Shown piece by piece: positions 1-13,245 of a stretch of 64,000 bases of DNA (position 1 is its first letter; each line of letters begins with the position of its first letter). The notes under the pieces were generated by a model, which searched no databases, was not told where the DNA came from, and was given only the letters and a program-made list of their open reading frames with translations. Origin of the DNA: Marvania coccoides (Eukaryota; Chlorophyta; Trebouxiophyceae; Chlorellales; Chlorellaceae); NCBI GenBank assembly GCA_963854735.1, contig OY978103.1, positions 744,001-808,000 of the forward strand, in the 5' to 3' direction. A program made the position numbers and the translations under genes.

Positions 1-235
1 AAGTCATCAAATCCCGACTGGCCCTGCCGCAGGCACCGCATGGGTGCAGCTTTTGTTCTTCGCGCAAAATATTCGCGCGGAAGCGTTGGAGGTCCACCTG
101 GACTTGTAAACAGTTGGCACAAAACGTCATATTGTGGTAGTTATGCGGGTGGGCGCTACGCAGAGCAGCTAACTGGCGTTCCTTCTCGACCAGCAGCATG
201 ATAAAAGTACCATCGCGCATGATGGTTTTAAACAT
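1..235 (-). CDS. Small zinc-knuckle protein, incomplete at window edge
   Basis: An open frame of 78 codons starts at the ATG at 233-235 and runs off the left edge, so the C-terminus is missing. It begins MFKTIMRDGTF and carries two CxxC pairs (CANC and CGAC) separated by 23 residues, the spacing of a four-cysteine zinc ribbon or knuckle. The helical stretch before the first pair is rich in Arg, Gln and Ala. It lies 136 bp downstream of the galactokinase stop on the same strand, so the two are tandem. I do not recognise the family. No splice site is needed in the visible part. Confidence 0.5.
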   Translation of the reverse strand, partial: MFKTIMRDGTFIMLLVEKERQLAALRSAHPHNYHNMTFCANCLQVQVDLQRFRANILREEQKLHPCGACGRASRDLMT

Positions 236-371
236 TCAATGATGACTTGGCTTGCCAAGTTCTCCTCTTTGCCCACTTCTCCTTACACATTTTCAGTTCA
301 AAAACGCATGCATTTACTTCTCATAGTTCATATAAATGCAGCTGCACAGCCCCACTCTCCATTTCCCCCCA

Positions 372-2572
<2,201 letters not shown>

Positions 2573-2890
2573 CGCAAAAAAAAACACATCTGATTTTACA
2601 ACACCGGCATTTCTTTTTTTTTGAAAAGGAAATGGCCTCATGATTTCGCTATCGGAAGATAATGTTCGCTCCTTAAGTCCCCTATTCCATTCAAATAACC
2701 GATTTCTGTCTCACAGGACCACCAGTGGGTTCAATAAAAGCGGCCTATCGTTGTACACATGTGGTGGCCTCAGATTAATTAGAAGCTCCATCCATCTCTG
2801 AATCTCTGCAGACCGGCATTGCTTGAAAACATTTAAAAAAAACTGTCCACGTTGCGCCGGAGGCATTGCTGGCCGAAATCTAGCGCAATC
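2573..2890. promoter_or_regulatory. Shared upstream region of galactokinase and actin-like gene
   Basis: A 318-bp gap between two divergently transcribed start codons. It is AT-rich with short A and T runs near the galactokinase start and must contain both promoters. I see no clear TATA box or repeated operator. Confidence 0.5.
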
Positions 2891-4305
2891 ATGAGCAGTA
2901 GTGACGGTACGCCGACACGTCTCCTCATTTCACACCGCAAGGCTAGCTTAACAACAATAGCTTCCCATCTGCAGACGAGTGGTACGAGTGCTCCGATAGG
3001 AGACCGATCGTGTTAGACTGCGGCTCCACCACGACCAGAATTGGCTTTGCCGGCAACGATGCACCGACCTATATATTTCCCACGGTCGTCGGAAGGCCCC
3101 ACGGCAATGTGAATTCGTAATTGGACTTGCACCACAACAAGAAGAAACAAGAAAATCTGCCATTACGTCGCCATTACGTCTCTTTCTTATCCTCTTGTCC
3201 AACATTATTGCTGCAGTATGGAATCAGCGGCTCCATGTTGCACTGGACGAGCGCTTCTGTTGGAGAACGGGCACTGTCTAGGCGCAACCACATTTGTTTG
3301 AAACTCCCACTTGATCGCGGCACCATCGTGGACGAAGTCGCCTTTGAGGATGTTTGCCGCCATGCAGTGGGCTGCTTAACTCTCATTGACAAGGGAGAAC
3401 GTAAAGGAGTGGACCCCAGTGCGCACCATTTTGTGCTTGTCGGACCTTCTCCTACGGTACATCGCGACTACATGCAGCACGAGGACCGGAAGAGAATGAT
3501 CAAAATCATTTTTGACGTTTTGGATGCCCCAGCAGTTTACACCGTCAACCAGGCAACATTGTCCTTACTAGCCTCAGATCGTTGTACCGGCATCGTTCTG
3601 CACTCAAGCGACAGCGCAACCCACGCTGTGCCTGTTTTTGAGGGCTATACACTTGCGTATGCTGTCCAGAGCATTGAGCTGGGTGGGCGTGACCTGACCG
3701 AGCACATGATGGGCTTGCTCAACGAAAATGGAAGCTACCCTTTTGCCACCGCCGCCGAGCGCGAAGTAGCGGCCGAAATCAAGGAGACGCTGTGCTTCGT
3801 GGCGGCCAACAAAAGCACAGAGCTGAAGACGCTTGCGGAGGTTTCCCGGCTGGAGAAAACATACTATCTGCGCGATGGGAAGCCCATTAATGTATGTGTC
3901 GGCTCTGAACGCGTCAGTTGCCCGGAGGTGCTCTTCAACCAGTCGCTGGCTGATTTCTCATGCGCGGGCATCCATGAGCTGATAGTTGATTCTGTCAAAA
4001 AGTGGGACCCAGACCTCCATAGCGAGCTTTACGCGAACATTGTGCTCTCCGGAGGCAACTGCATGTTCCCAGGCATTGTTGAGCGCTTGACCAAGGAGGT
4101 CGCAGCTTTGGCACCGCCATCGATGAAGGTCAGGGGGCTGCCTGCGCAGGAGCATTCGGCTTGGATAGGGGGCTCGAAACTGGGCGATTTGCCGACGTTT
4201 CAAATGGAGTGCATCACTAGAGAAGAGTACCATAGTTGTGGAATGTATCGGTGGGGAGATGATTTCGAGGCGCATCGCCTGATACGCCACAAATGCATGA
4301 GATAA
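2891..4305 (+). CDS. Divergent actin-like protein (orphan ARP)
   Basis: Actin-fold protein of about 412 residues (actin is about 375). Exons: 2891-2906, 2975-about 3108, 3217-4305. The second junction is ambiguous: donor at 3109 with acceptor 3216, or donor at 3117 with the acceptor ending at 3227; both keep frame. Seen: the phosphate-1 loop as VLDCGSTTTRIGFAGNDAP, the adenosine region LSGGNCMFPGI, and ALAPPSMKV followed by WIGGSKLGDLPTF. The phosphate-2 loop, DSGDG in actin, reads HSSDS here, so the Asp and both Gly that hold ATP are lost. The C-terminus is longer than actin's and ends RLIRHKCMR. It fits no conventional ARP class I can recall. Whether it polymerises or binds nucleotide is unknown. 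Confidence 0.75.
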
Positions 4306-4522
4306 TAGGTCAATGTCCGGATTGCTGACGGTTGTAGCGTTTGTATAGGCCATGCAAATTTTAAAACTGTTTTCTGTGGCAAAGGTCGATACATCGCTGT
4401 TGATAAACCCCTCTCCAGGCCAAGCTGTAATAGACCAACCTTGGATCATAATACGGTGGAATAATGAGGCGGATGTAGAACAATATACCAACATTGGGGT
4501 GGAAGTGAACAATGTTGACGCC
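4306..4522. other. 3' flank of actin-like gene, LINE insertion point
   Basis: About 220 bp between the actin-like stop and the abrupt start of retrotransposon homology. It is AT-rich and I see no gene in it. Confidence 0.5.
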
Positions 4523-4525
4523 TAA

Positions 4526-6019
4526 CAAGGCTGCCCCCTCAGCCCCACACTTTTTGGATTGTACGTGGACGACCTGGAGCGCGCGGAGCTAGATGCGGCT
4601 GGGGTAGACCTGCCGCTACTGCGAGGGCGCTCGCTGCCGCCGCTGCTCTACGCCGACGACCTGGCCCTCCTCTCCACCACTCCAGCGGGCCTACAACGGC
4701 AGCTCGACACCCTCAACACCTACGCCATTGCAGCTGGGCTCGCTGTCAACCTTACTAAAACCGAAATCGTCGTTTTTGGAGTAGGACTCAGCAAGGTGGA
4801 GAGGGGCTGGGAGTGGAAATACGCCGACGGCATCGTACCGCGAATGGCCGCCTTCACGTACCTAGGTTTCGAGTTCCACGCGCTGAAGCCGTTCGCCGCC
4901 GCAGGAGACCACCGCGCTGCCAAAGCGCTGCGGGCGATGTATGCAGTGCGCAGACGGGCGGCTGAGCTGGACATCGACACGCCGGCGCACATCACCATGC
5001 TGTTCAACGCCATGGTGCTGCCAGGACTGGAGTACGGCGCGGAGGTGTGGGGAGCAGCAGCAGCGACGGCCTGGGCGGCAGACCCGCTGAGCGGCAGCCA
5101 TGCCGGGAGCTACCGCCTGCTCACGCGCTTCCTGCGCCCGCTCCTTGGAGTCCCAACGATGGGGATCAGGACGGCTGCGCTGCTGGTGGAGGCGGCGATG
5201 TGGCCGGTGGAAATCAGATACGCCGCAGCTGTACTGCGTTTCTGGACTCGGCTCCGCGAGCTCCCAGAGGACCACCTGGCCCACCAGGCGTTTCTGGCCA
5301 GCGAGGAGATGGAGAAGGGCGAGCTGGCGACGCGGGCTGCCGCGGAGGTGACAGCAGCGGCGGCGGCGGCGGTTGGGTTGCCGGTGGCGGAGCCAAGGGC
5401 GGCGTGGCCACCGTGCTGGGCGGCAGAGGCGCGCGCAATGCTAAGGGAGTTCGGCGTGATGCGCGCCAATGGCTCCCTCCATGACGACGCGTCAGGACTG
5501 CTGCGCACCAATGCCGAGGGGAAATGGCTGGCAGCACTGACGGGGTCGGCAAGTTTGCAGCTTAGCACTTATCTCGACACCTGGTACCCTACACCGCTCT
5601 CCGCGGAGGACTACGTGCCCCACCGCCACCTGCAGAGTGCGGAAGGGACGGTATTGCAGGCACTATTGCCGAGAGCGGACAGAGCAGCGCTGTCGCGTTT
5701 CCGGCTAGGAGTGCAATGGATCCGAGTCCCAAGGGTGGGGGAGAGTGGAGTCTGGCACCCACCAGCCGTGTGCCCCCTGTGCGCGCAGCCAGGCCCGCAC
5801 CACGAATCGCACATCTTGCGCACCTGCTCCGCGCTGCATCAAGAGCGGGCGCAGGCGGCCACAGCGTTGGCAGCGGCGCCAACGACGAGGAGCCTGCTGG
5901 AAATGGCGGAGGCAGACCTCACCCAGGTGGCAGCCCTGGTGCGGGCGCACCTGGAGGGCGTACAGGCGGCGAATAAAGAGAGCACAAGGAGCGAGAGAGA
6001 GTCAAGATTACGAAGATGA
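4526..6019 (+). pseudogene. LINE reverse transcriptase, C-terminal part
   Basis: An uninterrupted frame of 497 codons. It starts at the RT motif QGCPLSPTLFGLYVDD, followed by the catalytic YADDLALLSTT and the thumb-side VNLTKTEIVVFG and FTYLGFEFH. The far C-terminus has a zinc-knuckle-like CPLC with downstream His and Cys (CAQPGPHHESHILRTC), typical of LINE proteins after the RT. The start codon and the first RT motifs are absent, so it is not functional alone. The frame is still fully open over 1.5 kb, which suggests a recent insertion. GC content is well above the flanks. Confidence 0.88.
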
Positions 6020-6641
6020 AGAAATTTTACAATATGGTGATTTATTAATATATTATGCTTGCACATGCGGTGGTTCGCGCTCCCTACTAGTTAGCTCATT
6101 GTAGCTGCCAGTGCGTAAACTTTGGTTGTTTACTGCACTGCGACGTCGGATGCTTCACTTCCCCGTGGTATCGTAGTCTCTATCGGACGGGTACAAATGG
6201 CGGGTGCCACATTTCCAGTGAGCACACCGGGTAGTACACCATAAACCCTTAAGCCAGGGGTTGAGTGACCGCTGTAGATGGGAGGGGTGCTGGGCGGGCC
6301 AGCATTGCCCAAGCGCGAACCCCAAACCGGACGGGCCGTTTGCCGTCCGGAGAGTCCTGCTTTCCCCATTTTTTCCCTCTTTCTTTTATTCATGTCGGTC
6401 GCGCCGCTGGGGGACTCAGGAAGACAGGGGCCAGAGTCTTACATTGTGGGCGACGGTGCGGTATCGGCGTAATGCTGTATCCGTACGCCCCCAGTACCTG
6501 AGGTTGATCCCACGGATGGAAGGGGGTACTCCGCCTTACTGTGGCGGGGTGAGTGGCACGTCGGCTTGCACCATCCTTGGTAGTAGACGTTACAACCATA
6601 TGTAAAACCTCCAAACCTCCAAAAAAAAAAAAAAAAAAAAA
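4526..6641 (+). mobile_element. 5'-truncated non-LTR retrotransposon (LINE) with 3' UTR and poly(A)
   Basis: Homology begins inside the reverse transcriptase, directly after a TAA at 4523-4525, so everything upstream (ORF1, endonuclease, RT N-terminus) is missing, as expected from incomplete reverse transcription. The 3' UTR runs from 6020 to about 6617 and ends in AAACCTCC repeated twice followed by a run of about 24 A. Within it, CCGGACGG at 6327-6334 pairs with CCGTCCGG at 6343-6350. The last ~300 bases are clearly related to a second copy at 30465-30740. I found no clean target-site duplication for this copy. Confidence 0.88.
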
Positions 6642-6882
6642 AACCTATTGTTTGACCAAATGAAATCATGCTGAGCACGAAGCCGGCCAACCTGAAACAT
6701 TGCTTTCTGTGCAACTCAAAGATAAAAAACAAAATAAAAAACTCGATAACATAAGTGAACTCGCCACGCTGCCCGAGCATAATTCTTCAAATTGATACAC
6801 TTGTTTTCCCCATCAAATTTGAGTTTAGAAAATTTCACGGTGCAATTGACGGCTGAACAGTGTTCACATAAAATAACACACC

Positions 6883-7403
6883 ATGAAACATCGCGTGGCG
6901 TTTCGAAAGCTGCGCCGCACCTCAGCCCACCGCTGGTCGATGCTGCGGACGATGGTGTCTCAGCTCATCCAGCACGGCCGCATCGAGACCACCGTTCACA
7001 AGGCAAAAGAATTGCGGCGGGTAGCAGATAAATGCGTGACCTGGGGCAAAACGGTGCGGCGCCTGACCCCCACAACACTTTTTTTGTCATTGCAACATGT
7101 TCTAAATCTATTTTTTTTTGGCTGCAGGGCACGTTAGCGGCGCGCAGACAAGCGGCAGCGGTGGTGAGGGGCAACGGCGTGTTGGAGAAGCTATTTGGGG
7201 AGATGGCGGACCGGTATAAGGAGCGGGACGGCGGCTATACTCGAATTCTGCGCACAAGACGGCGACCCAACGATGCAGCGCAGATGGCCTTCATAGAATA
7301 CATTGACCGCGAGGGGGAGCTGCGACCACCGCGCCCTGTGGGTCCCTCACTCCTCCCCAAGGCAGCGCAGGTGCTCACGCAAAGCAGCGAGCAGACTGCT
7401 TGA
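6883..7403 (+). CDS. MRPL17: Ribosomal protein bL17, mitochondrial
   Basis: Large-subunit protein of the organellar ribosome. Exons 6883-7053 and 7128-7403 give 148 residues. It starts MKHRVAFRKLRRTSAHRW and continues with LRTMVSQLIQHGRIETT and KAKELRRVAD, the canonical bL17 core; exon 2 carries GGYTRILRTRRRPNDAAQMA and FIEYIDRE. There is no transit peptide ahead of the core, as in the plant mitochondrial bL17, whereas plastid bL17 has an N-terminal extension; mitochondrial location is therefore the better guess. The C-terminal ~30 residues after the core are unconserved and low in complexity. The intron is only 74 bp. Confidence 0.92.
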
Positions 7404-7661
7404 GCAGACTGCATAAGCGTTCTGAGGAATGACATTCTAAAAGTTTTCAATCAAACCAACCTCTGCGCTAACGCAAATTGCAACGCAACGTGACGCTGCT
7501 CCTTTCTTTTTTCTGTACCCTTTACCCACCATTCTGTTTTATTCCTTTGTTTTCGTAAGGCGAAATGAAGCCTTTCATACTTGTTCTTTTATTCCTTCTT
7601 AACCAGTATATATGTAATCCCCAAATTATTAAGCAGGCTCGGAGCAGCATTCAATCCACCC

Positions 7662-9824
7662 TCACTGCCACTCTCCCTCTTGCGGCCAAGCCTCAAGGGG
7701 CATGTCCCCCGAAGCGTCAATTTTTTCGCACGTTGCCGCCAATTTCTCAGCGAACGAGGTCAGCCGCCGCACCGTGAACACGCTGAACCCCAGGTAGGGC
7801 GCAGACGCCAGCGTTATGGCGCCCAAAAACAGCCCCACCGCCTTTGGCCGGCGGTAGGCCATGAATCCTAAAACGCCGGCAGTGGCGGCCAGTCCCAGGG
7901 CGCTGTGGCCTTCGCCTGGGGGCAGAGAGGCATACTCGTCGGCCCTGGCGGCGGCCTCTGGGGTGCCGGCGACGTCCCAGTAGCGCCTGATGCCGTTGAC
8001 GTGGCCAGCTCCCACAACGCCCACAACTGCAAGCGGAAGAGGGGGGAGGGGAAGGAAGTATGGAATTGAAAAATCAGGAAGAAGAGCGGGGATTATTTGG
8101 CAGGATTTCGCTGGGTTTTGTTTTAAATGCTATTTGGGTTGCAGTGCAATCACACAACAAGCAAGAAGAAGATTCGTTTATTTTATTTTATCGACCGACC
8201 TGGGGCTCCGCCGGCTTCTTCGCCCGCCTCCCACAACCGCCGCGCCAAAATCCAGTCCCGCTCGTCCAGAATGACCTTCCGCATGGCGGCCCCGCTGCGC
8301 TGCGCCCCCAGCGCCCCTTTGGCGCCCCCAATCGACTCAACCTCCAGTTCCTTCATCCAGGCGTCGTCGCCTGTCATTGCCCGCCGCCGGAAGGTTTCCA
8401 CCAGGGTGGTGCCGCAGGCGCGCACCTGCAGGAGGTCTTTGGGCGACACCGTGCCCCCCGGGTCTAACCCCCCTCGCAACAGCCGCTGAGCTGCCTCCAG
8501 GACAGCGTTCGGTTGAGGGCAACCGCCCTGGGCAAAGAAATTTAAAACAATTTAAATCATGATAATTGAATAAAAATAATTCAAAAAATTCTAGCAAAAA
8601 GCACGATGTACGCAAGCAATCCTCTGCTTGATAAAGTAAAAATATTGAATGGAACTGAAAGCGCCTGGGGAAGGGGAAAAATGATCAGCTCACCTCTTGC
8701 ATCATGCGCAGCAGGCGCGCTTTGACCGCGTTCTCGCTGGAGTCGTCTTCCGCCAGGCCCCAGGGATTGTCTTCCGGCCTCACCGCTGCCGCCACCTCCG
8801 CTTGCGCTTGAGCAGGCAGAGAGCCGGGAGAGGGCATCTCGTTGGATGGGAAGGTGGAGTCGCGGTCAAGGGGCGACGTTTGGCCTGGGAAAGAGGGGGA
8901 AGAAACGCCGTCCGTGGGGAATTCAATGCGGCGGCGGCTGGGATGCCCGCGCTCAACTTCCACCAGCTGCCGGGCGTACCTGTGGAGGAAAGAAAGAAAG
9001 AAGCAAGAAAGACAGTGAAAATATGGGGGTTAAAGTAAAAGAGGGTTTGTTGGAAATTTCGTAGACAATTTTTGGCGGAGAATGTCTTAACGATTTGCAG
9101 CGGAGAGAGAGAACGACCGACTGAAATTATTTCTCACCACTGCATCCGCCGCATGGTGATCCACTGGCTGCGGTCAGCCAGCACCACCTTGGCCCCCACC
9201 CGCTCCGCTGCCTCGGCCGCCGCCAGAAACTCCCCGCCTGGCCGTGTTCCAATGAGCGCCCCAGTGCACACATAAAACAGCCCAGAAGCTGCAGTACAAT
9301 TCAAATATAAAAATAAATGAAATCGATGTAATTATTATTTACAAGACAGTGCTGCGAAATACAGGAGCGACGGGACGTTATCGTCTTTCTGTTTCTCGAG
9401 CTTACCGTACGCCAGCAGGTCTCCAGTGAGCGCCAAGCCCACGACTTTGAGGGAGCTCGTCTCCTGGTACCTTTTCAACCCAAAGCGGTCTCCGCATTGC
9501 GCTGACTGCACCAGTCGGTCCATCCTCTCTGGGTCTAGCTCTAAAACCACCGCTGCTGGGCCCTCTGCCTCGATAACAGCCTCCACATCGCGCACAGACT
9601 TGACTGAGATGTGAGCAGTGGCCACCAGCACAATCTGCAGTTGAAAAGCTCAAGAAGAGATGTGTTTAGTGTGAGAAAGGCAGCGGCGTTTTGGGGGGGA
9701 GGAGATGAAGAACCCTTGCCTTGGAGCCGCTGGGGTGCTGCAATACGACGATATTTGGGTTGGTATTTTTATTGATGGCGTCGGACAGGGTTCCCGCGTC
9801 GCCTGGCATGGCGAGCGTGCTCAT
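7662..9824 (-). CDS. TraB-domain membrane protein
   Basis: Six exons, all phases consistent: 9824-9720, 9634-9406, 9288-9138, 8979-8694, 8527-8200, 8026-7662, giving 487 residues. TraB/PrgY/GumN-family signatures: VATAHISVKS at the start of exon 2, VVLELDPER, then GTRPGGEFLAAAEAAERVGA with KVVLADR, and VVGVVGAGHVNGI in the last exon. The C-terminus has two hydrophobic helices (around GLAATAGVLGFMAY and AVGLFLGAITLASAPYLGF), fitting an outer-membrane or ER tail anchor as in eukaryotic TRABD proteins and plant TRB1. Exon 4 is an acidic, Ser/Pro-rich insert without conservation. Intron 1 uses a GC donor (AAG|GCAAGG). The biochemical activity of the family is not settled. Confidence 0.88.
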
Positions 9825-10337
9825 TTTCTCGCTTAAAAAATTATTCCGAGATCACAAATGTTTGTTTATTCACGGTAGATCGCTACTGTTCTCACTTATG
9901 TAGCATACGTATCGCTCTGCAAAACGCTGCTCGATAAATTTAAATTACCAAACTATAAAAAAAAATTCCAACAAAATATTTTTTGGGGGTGGCGGTGGGT
10001 GACTGACTCGTCAAGTGACGAAGAGAACACATTATTTCACTACTGCACGGTATTTTTTTTTACATCAAGAGAAGGGGCTCAAGCCCACGAAGAATAAAGG
10101 GAAAGGGTAAGGCAGGTAGGTAAAAAGAGCAAGAGAGCAAAGAATCGGTGGAGGAGAAGTCTTGGAATTGAAAACGAGGCATCATCTGGATGGGGCAGGC
10201 CGCCAGTGCTTTGCCTGCCCCATCAATGCCAGCCAGTCAGAGAGTGAAAAGAGAAAGTCACAGTTTATAAGTCAAGTCACGTCGTATTTTTTTATTATTA
10301 TTTTAGATGTATTTATCGTCGTCAGTGATAACTTAAG
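9825..10337. other. Intergenic: TraB promoter and TBP 3' region
   Basis: About 510 bp between two genes on the same (-) strand. It holds the upstream region of the TraB gene, the 3' UTR of TBP and one strong hairpin (listed separately). No coding frame is convincing. Confidence 0.5.
10189..10224 (-). other. Perfect 12-bp stem-loop downstream of TBP
   Basis: GATGGGGCAGGC at 10189-10200 is the exact reverse complement of GCCTGCCCCATC at 10213-10224, with a 12-base loop. It sits 114-149 bases past the TBP stop, so it is probably in the TBP 3' UTR, or is a terminator-like element. Confidence 0.8.
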
Positions 10338-11210
10338 CTAAGCGCGGATCTGGGGCGCGGGGGCGCCCAGCCCGGTGGAGGGCCCCGCGCCAGCGTCTCC
10401 CTCTGCGGGGGTCTCGGGGGGCGGGTGCGCGGTGGCAGGCGCAGGGAGGGCCTCAGGGATGGGGGGAGCGGTGACCGCCAGCCCCGCCCCCTTCTTGAAC
10501 TCCTGCAGCACGGGGTAGATGTTTTCGAAGGCCCTGTAGATGTCCTGGCGCTTCTTGCCGCCGGTGAGGACCACCTTGCCGGAGACGAAGATGAGGAGGA
10601 CGACCTTGGGGGCAGCCATGCGGTAGATGAGGCCGGGGAAGAGCTCGGGCTCGTAGGAGCAGAAGAGGCCATGGGAGGTGGCCAGGCCCTCGAGGCGGAT
10701 GGGGAAGCGCACGTCGCAGGAGCCCACCATGTTTTGGACCTTGAACTCCTTGAAGGAGACCGCGAATCCCAGCTTTTGTAGGATGCGAGCGTACTTGCGG
10801 GCGGCCATGCGGGCCTCCTGCTCGCTCTTGGCGCCAGTGCACACCATTTTGCCAGAGGCGAAGATGAGCGCGGTGGACTTGGGCTCCCGGATGCGCATGA
10901 TGACCGCAGCGAATCGCTTGGGATTGTACTCGGCGTTGCGGGCGTGCAGCGCGATGTACTTGAGGTCCAGGGCGCACTCCAGGTTCACGGTGGCCACCAC
11001 GTTCTAAAGTGGGCGCGGGGAGGAGGGGGATGAGCCAACAAGTAGAAAAACGAGGTGTGAATCAATCGAAACGACGAAATTCCGAACCTGCAGCGTGGGG
11101 ACGATGCCGCTGGGGTGCTCCGCGAGATCGATCTCTTCAACCGGAGGCTCAGAGGCCGGAGCGGGGGGAGGGGGCGCACCCGAGATGGGGGCAGCTTCGT
11201 TGGTGCTCAT
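10338..11210 (-). CDS. TBP: TATA-binding protein
   Basis: General transcription factor that binds TATA DNA in the nucleus as part of TFIID. Exons 11210-11088 and 11003-10338 give 262 residues. The conserved core starts at GIVPTLQ (about residue 36) and has both repeats, with [55 protein letters not shown] and [16 protein letters not shown], including the four intercalating Phe positions. It ends at about residue 212 with [10 protein letters not shown] Pro/Ala/Gly-rich tail of about 50 residues follows; plant and animal TBPs normally stop at this point. The N-terminus is a short Pro/Ala-rich segment. The start is the first ATG, giving MSTNEAAP. Confidence 0.96.
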
Positions 11211-11559
11211 CTCTTCGATTTTGTGTTTGGTTTGCGGTGTGGGCAAAGACCACTTGCCCCCGGAGGTGGCCCGCTGAGATAACTCAAGCTATTGGCTAAA
11301 CGCAAATTTTGGATGGAAACGCCGCTTTTCTAAGCAATTAAATTGATTAAAACTGGACGTTGGTGTGGGGCAGAAGGCGAGGCCTCGTCCCAGCTATCCC
11401 AAATTAAATTGGGGGAAAACACACAAGCTTGGCAGCGAGGAGGCTGGCGGTTTATTTCCCATTCTGTGCCAAAACGCGCGCAAGTTCTCTCGCGGATTTT
11501 CATCACATGCGCACAATGAAGGCCCTTAGGTGAAGCGTGGTGCTATAATCATAAATAAA
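11211..11559. promoter_or_regulatory. Divergent promoter between TBP and dehydroascorbate reductase
   Basis: A 349-bp region between two head-to-head start codons. Seen: TATAAT and AAATAAA-like AT-rich bases just before the reductase start. No operator recognised. Confidence 0.45.
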
Positions 11560-12959
11560 ATGCAGATCCGACTCGCCGGCAACAACATTGCCTCTCGCTT
11601 TGCCATCAAATCCCTTCCCAGAGTGGCTCGCCGAAGTGTCCGGGCCATGGCCTCTGCTGAACCCATTTATGGTGAGGCTTTGACTTTTTGCACCCACCCA
11701 GATCGCCCAGTTAGGCGCATTTCCCCTGTGCTCGGCTAGATCGAGTGGTGGGTAGTGATCCCTCTCACTGCAGCCAGCTCACCCCTAACAGACCTGCTCC
11801 TTACTACTCCTCTGCAGAAATCGTCGTCAAGGGCGATGACGCCACCGGAACTCTGGCAGACTGTGCGTGACGTCTTCTATTATTCTTACGAGCTTCCTCT
11901 CTCCCGCCCACCACCCTTTGTTATGCCACTGTTTTCCCTCCAAATTACAACCACACCCAATTGTTCCTCTTCTCACGCTCTCTTTTGCAACCCTCCTCGC
12001 AGGCCCGTTCTCCCACCGCGCGCTCCTCGTGCTGGAGGAGAAGAACGTCCCTCATGTCAGGAAGCTCATCGACCTTGACAACAAGCCGCAGTGGCTGCTC
12101 GACTGCAACCCCGCAGGCAAGTAAAATGAATGCACCCCACTACTCCTTCTATGTTCCCATTTATTTTCACTCCATAATAGCGAAATTCAAGGGTCTTTAC
12201 TCGACTCTATTTTTCACGACAATTCATTGCATTGCGCCATTTAAATTAAGCTCGTGCCCCCCCCCACCCCCCCACCCCCCCACCCCCCCACCCCCCCACC
12301 CCCCCACCCCCCCACCCACACTCACACACATTTTGACCCACGCAGGCTCCGTACCGGTGATTAAGGACCTCGCAGCTGGCACCTGCATCCCAGACTCTGG
12401 GCTCATCTCCGACATGCTAGAGGAGCGCTTCCCTGAGCCTAAGCTGGGCACAGTGGAAGGCTCCCCGCAAGTCGCCACAGGCTTGTTCGGCGCCTTCAAG
12501 GGCTTCGCCAAGGCCACCGCAGAGGAAGCAGCGGAGAAGGAGGCGGCGCTGATGCAGCAGCTGGAGGAGGTGGAAGCCTACCTGGTGGCGAACGGAGGGC
12601 CGTACATTGGGGGAGCCACCCCCTGCGCGACAGACGCGCGCCTGATGCCCCTGCTGTACCACACTACCATCGCCCTCAGGCATTTCAGGGCAAGTTTTTA
12701 CACTTTTTCTTCTTCTCGGGATTTGTTTTATATGCATATGCTTAGATTACATTATTATATACCCTGTATATATTTTAATGCTAATAATGCGGTTTTTCGG
12801 GGTGGATTGTAGAACTGGGAGATGCCTGACCACCTGAAGGCTGTGCGAGCATACATGGAGGCTTTCATGGCGAGGGACAGCTGGAAGAACACATATTACT
12901 CGCCTGAGCTGGTTATCAAGGGATGGGAGAGGCACGGCATCACAAAGCAGGAACAGTAA
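11560..12959 (+). CDS. DHAR: Dehydroascorbate reductase (GST fold), probably plastid-targeted
   Basis: Reduces dehydroascorbate to ascorbate with glutathione in the ascorbate-glutathione cycle. Exons 11560-11671, 11818-11862, 12003-12116, 12346-12689, 12813-12959 give 253 residues. The catalytic Cys is in ADC|PFSHRALLVLEEK, interrupted by a phase-1 intron; plant enzymes have CPFC or CPFS there. Downstream are KPQWLLDCNPAG and VPVIKDL, the thioredoxin-like half with its cis-Pro, then a helical C-terminal half (YIGGATPCATDARLMPLLYH). The first ~35 residues are basic and hydroxylated before MASAEPIY, which looks like a plastid transit peptide. Introns 3 and 4 both need a GC donor (GCAAGT) to keep frame. 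Confidence 0.9.
12256..12316 (+). repeat. Imperfect (CCCCCCCA)n tract in DHAR intron 3
   Basis: About eight units of six to nine C ending in A lie 30-90 bases upstream of the acceptor. It acts as an extreme polypyrimidine tract. Unit number is likely to vary between strains or assemblies. Confidence 0.85.
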
Positions 12960-13245
12960 ATACGTGAATGGCATCATAAGAAAGGGAAGAGCAAAAGTAG
13001 CGCTTAACCCGCTTATGGTTGCCGGTTGCTGACAGCAGCGCTTTTGGGGAGGGATAATTAGCAATTACTCGTTGTCTATAGCTCCATCTTTTCCTTTTTC
13101 GAATGGATCTTTTCATTTTTAAATCTGTTTTGGGCCGTTTCTAGCATGCCGCCTCTCTACTTTTGCCTCGTTTTCTCACGCTGCATATACGTATTTAATG
13201 TTAGATGAGAATGACTGTTTATTTATATAAACATCAACAGTGACG

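Noticed and set aside
10425..10977. Alternative long frames overlapping TBP
   Set aside because: High GC makes several frames open; only one matches TBP over its full length.
12256..12316. C-rich tract considered as a telomere-like repeat
   Set aside because: Unit length is irregular and it lies in an intron just before the acceptor; homopolymer slippage explains it.
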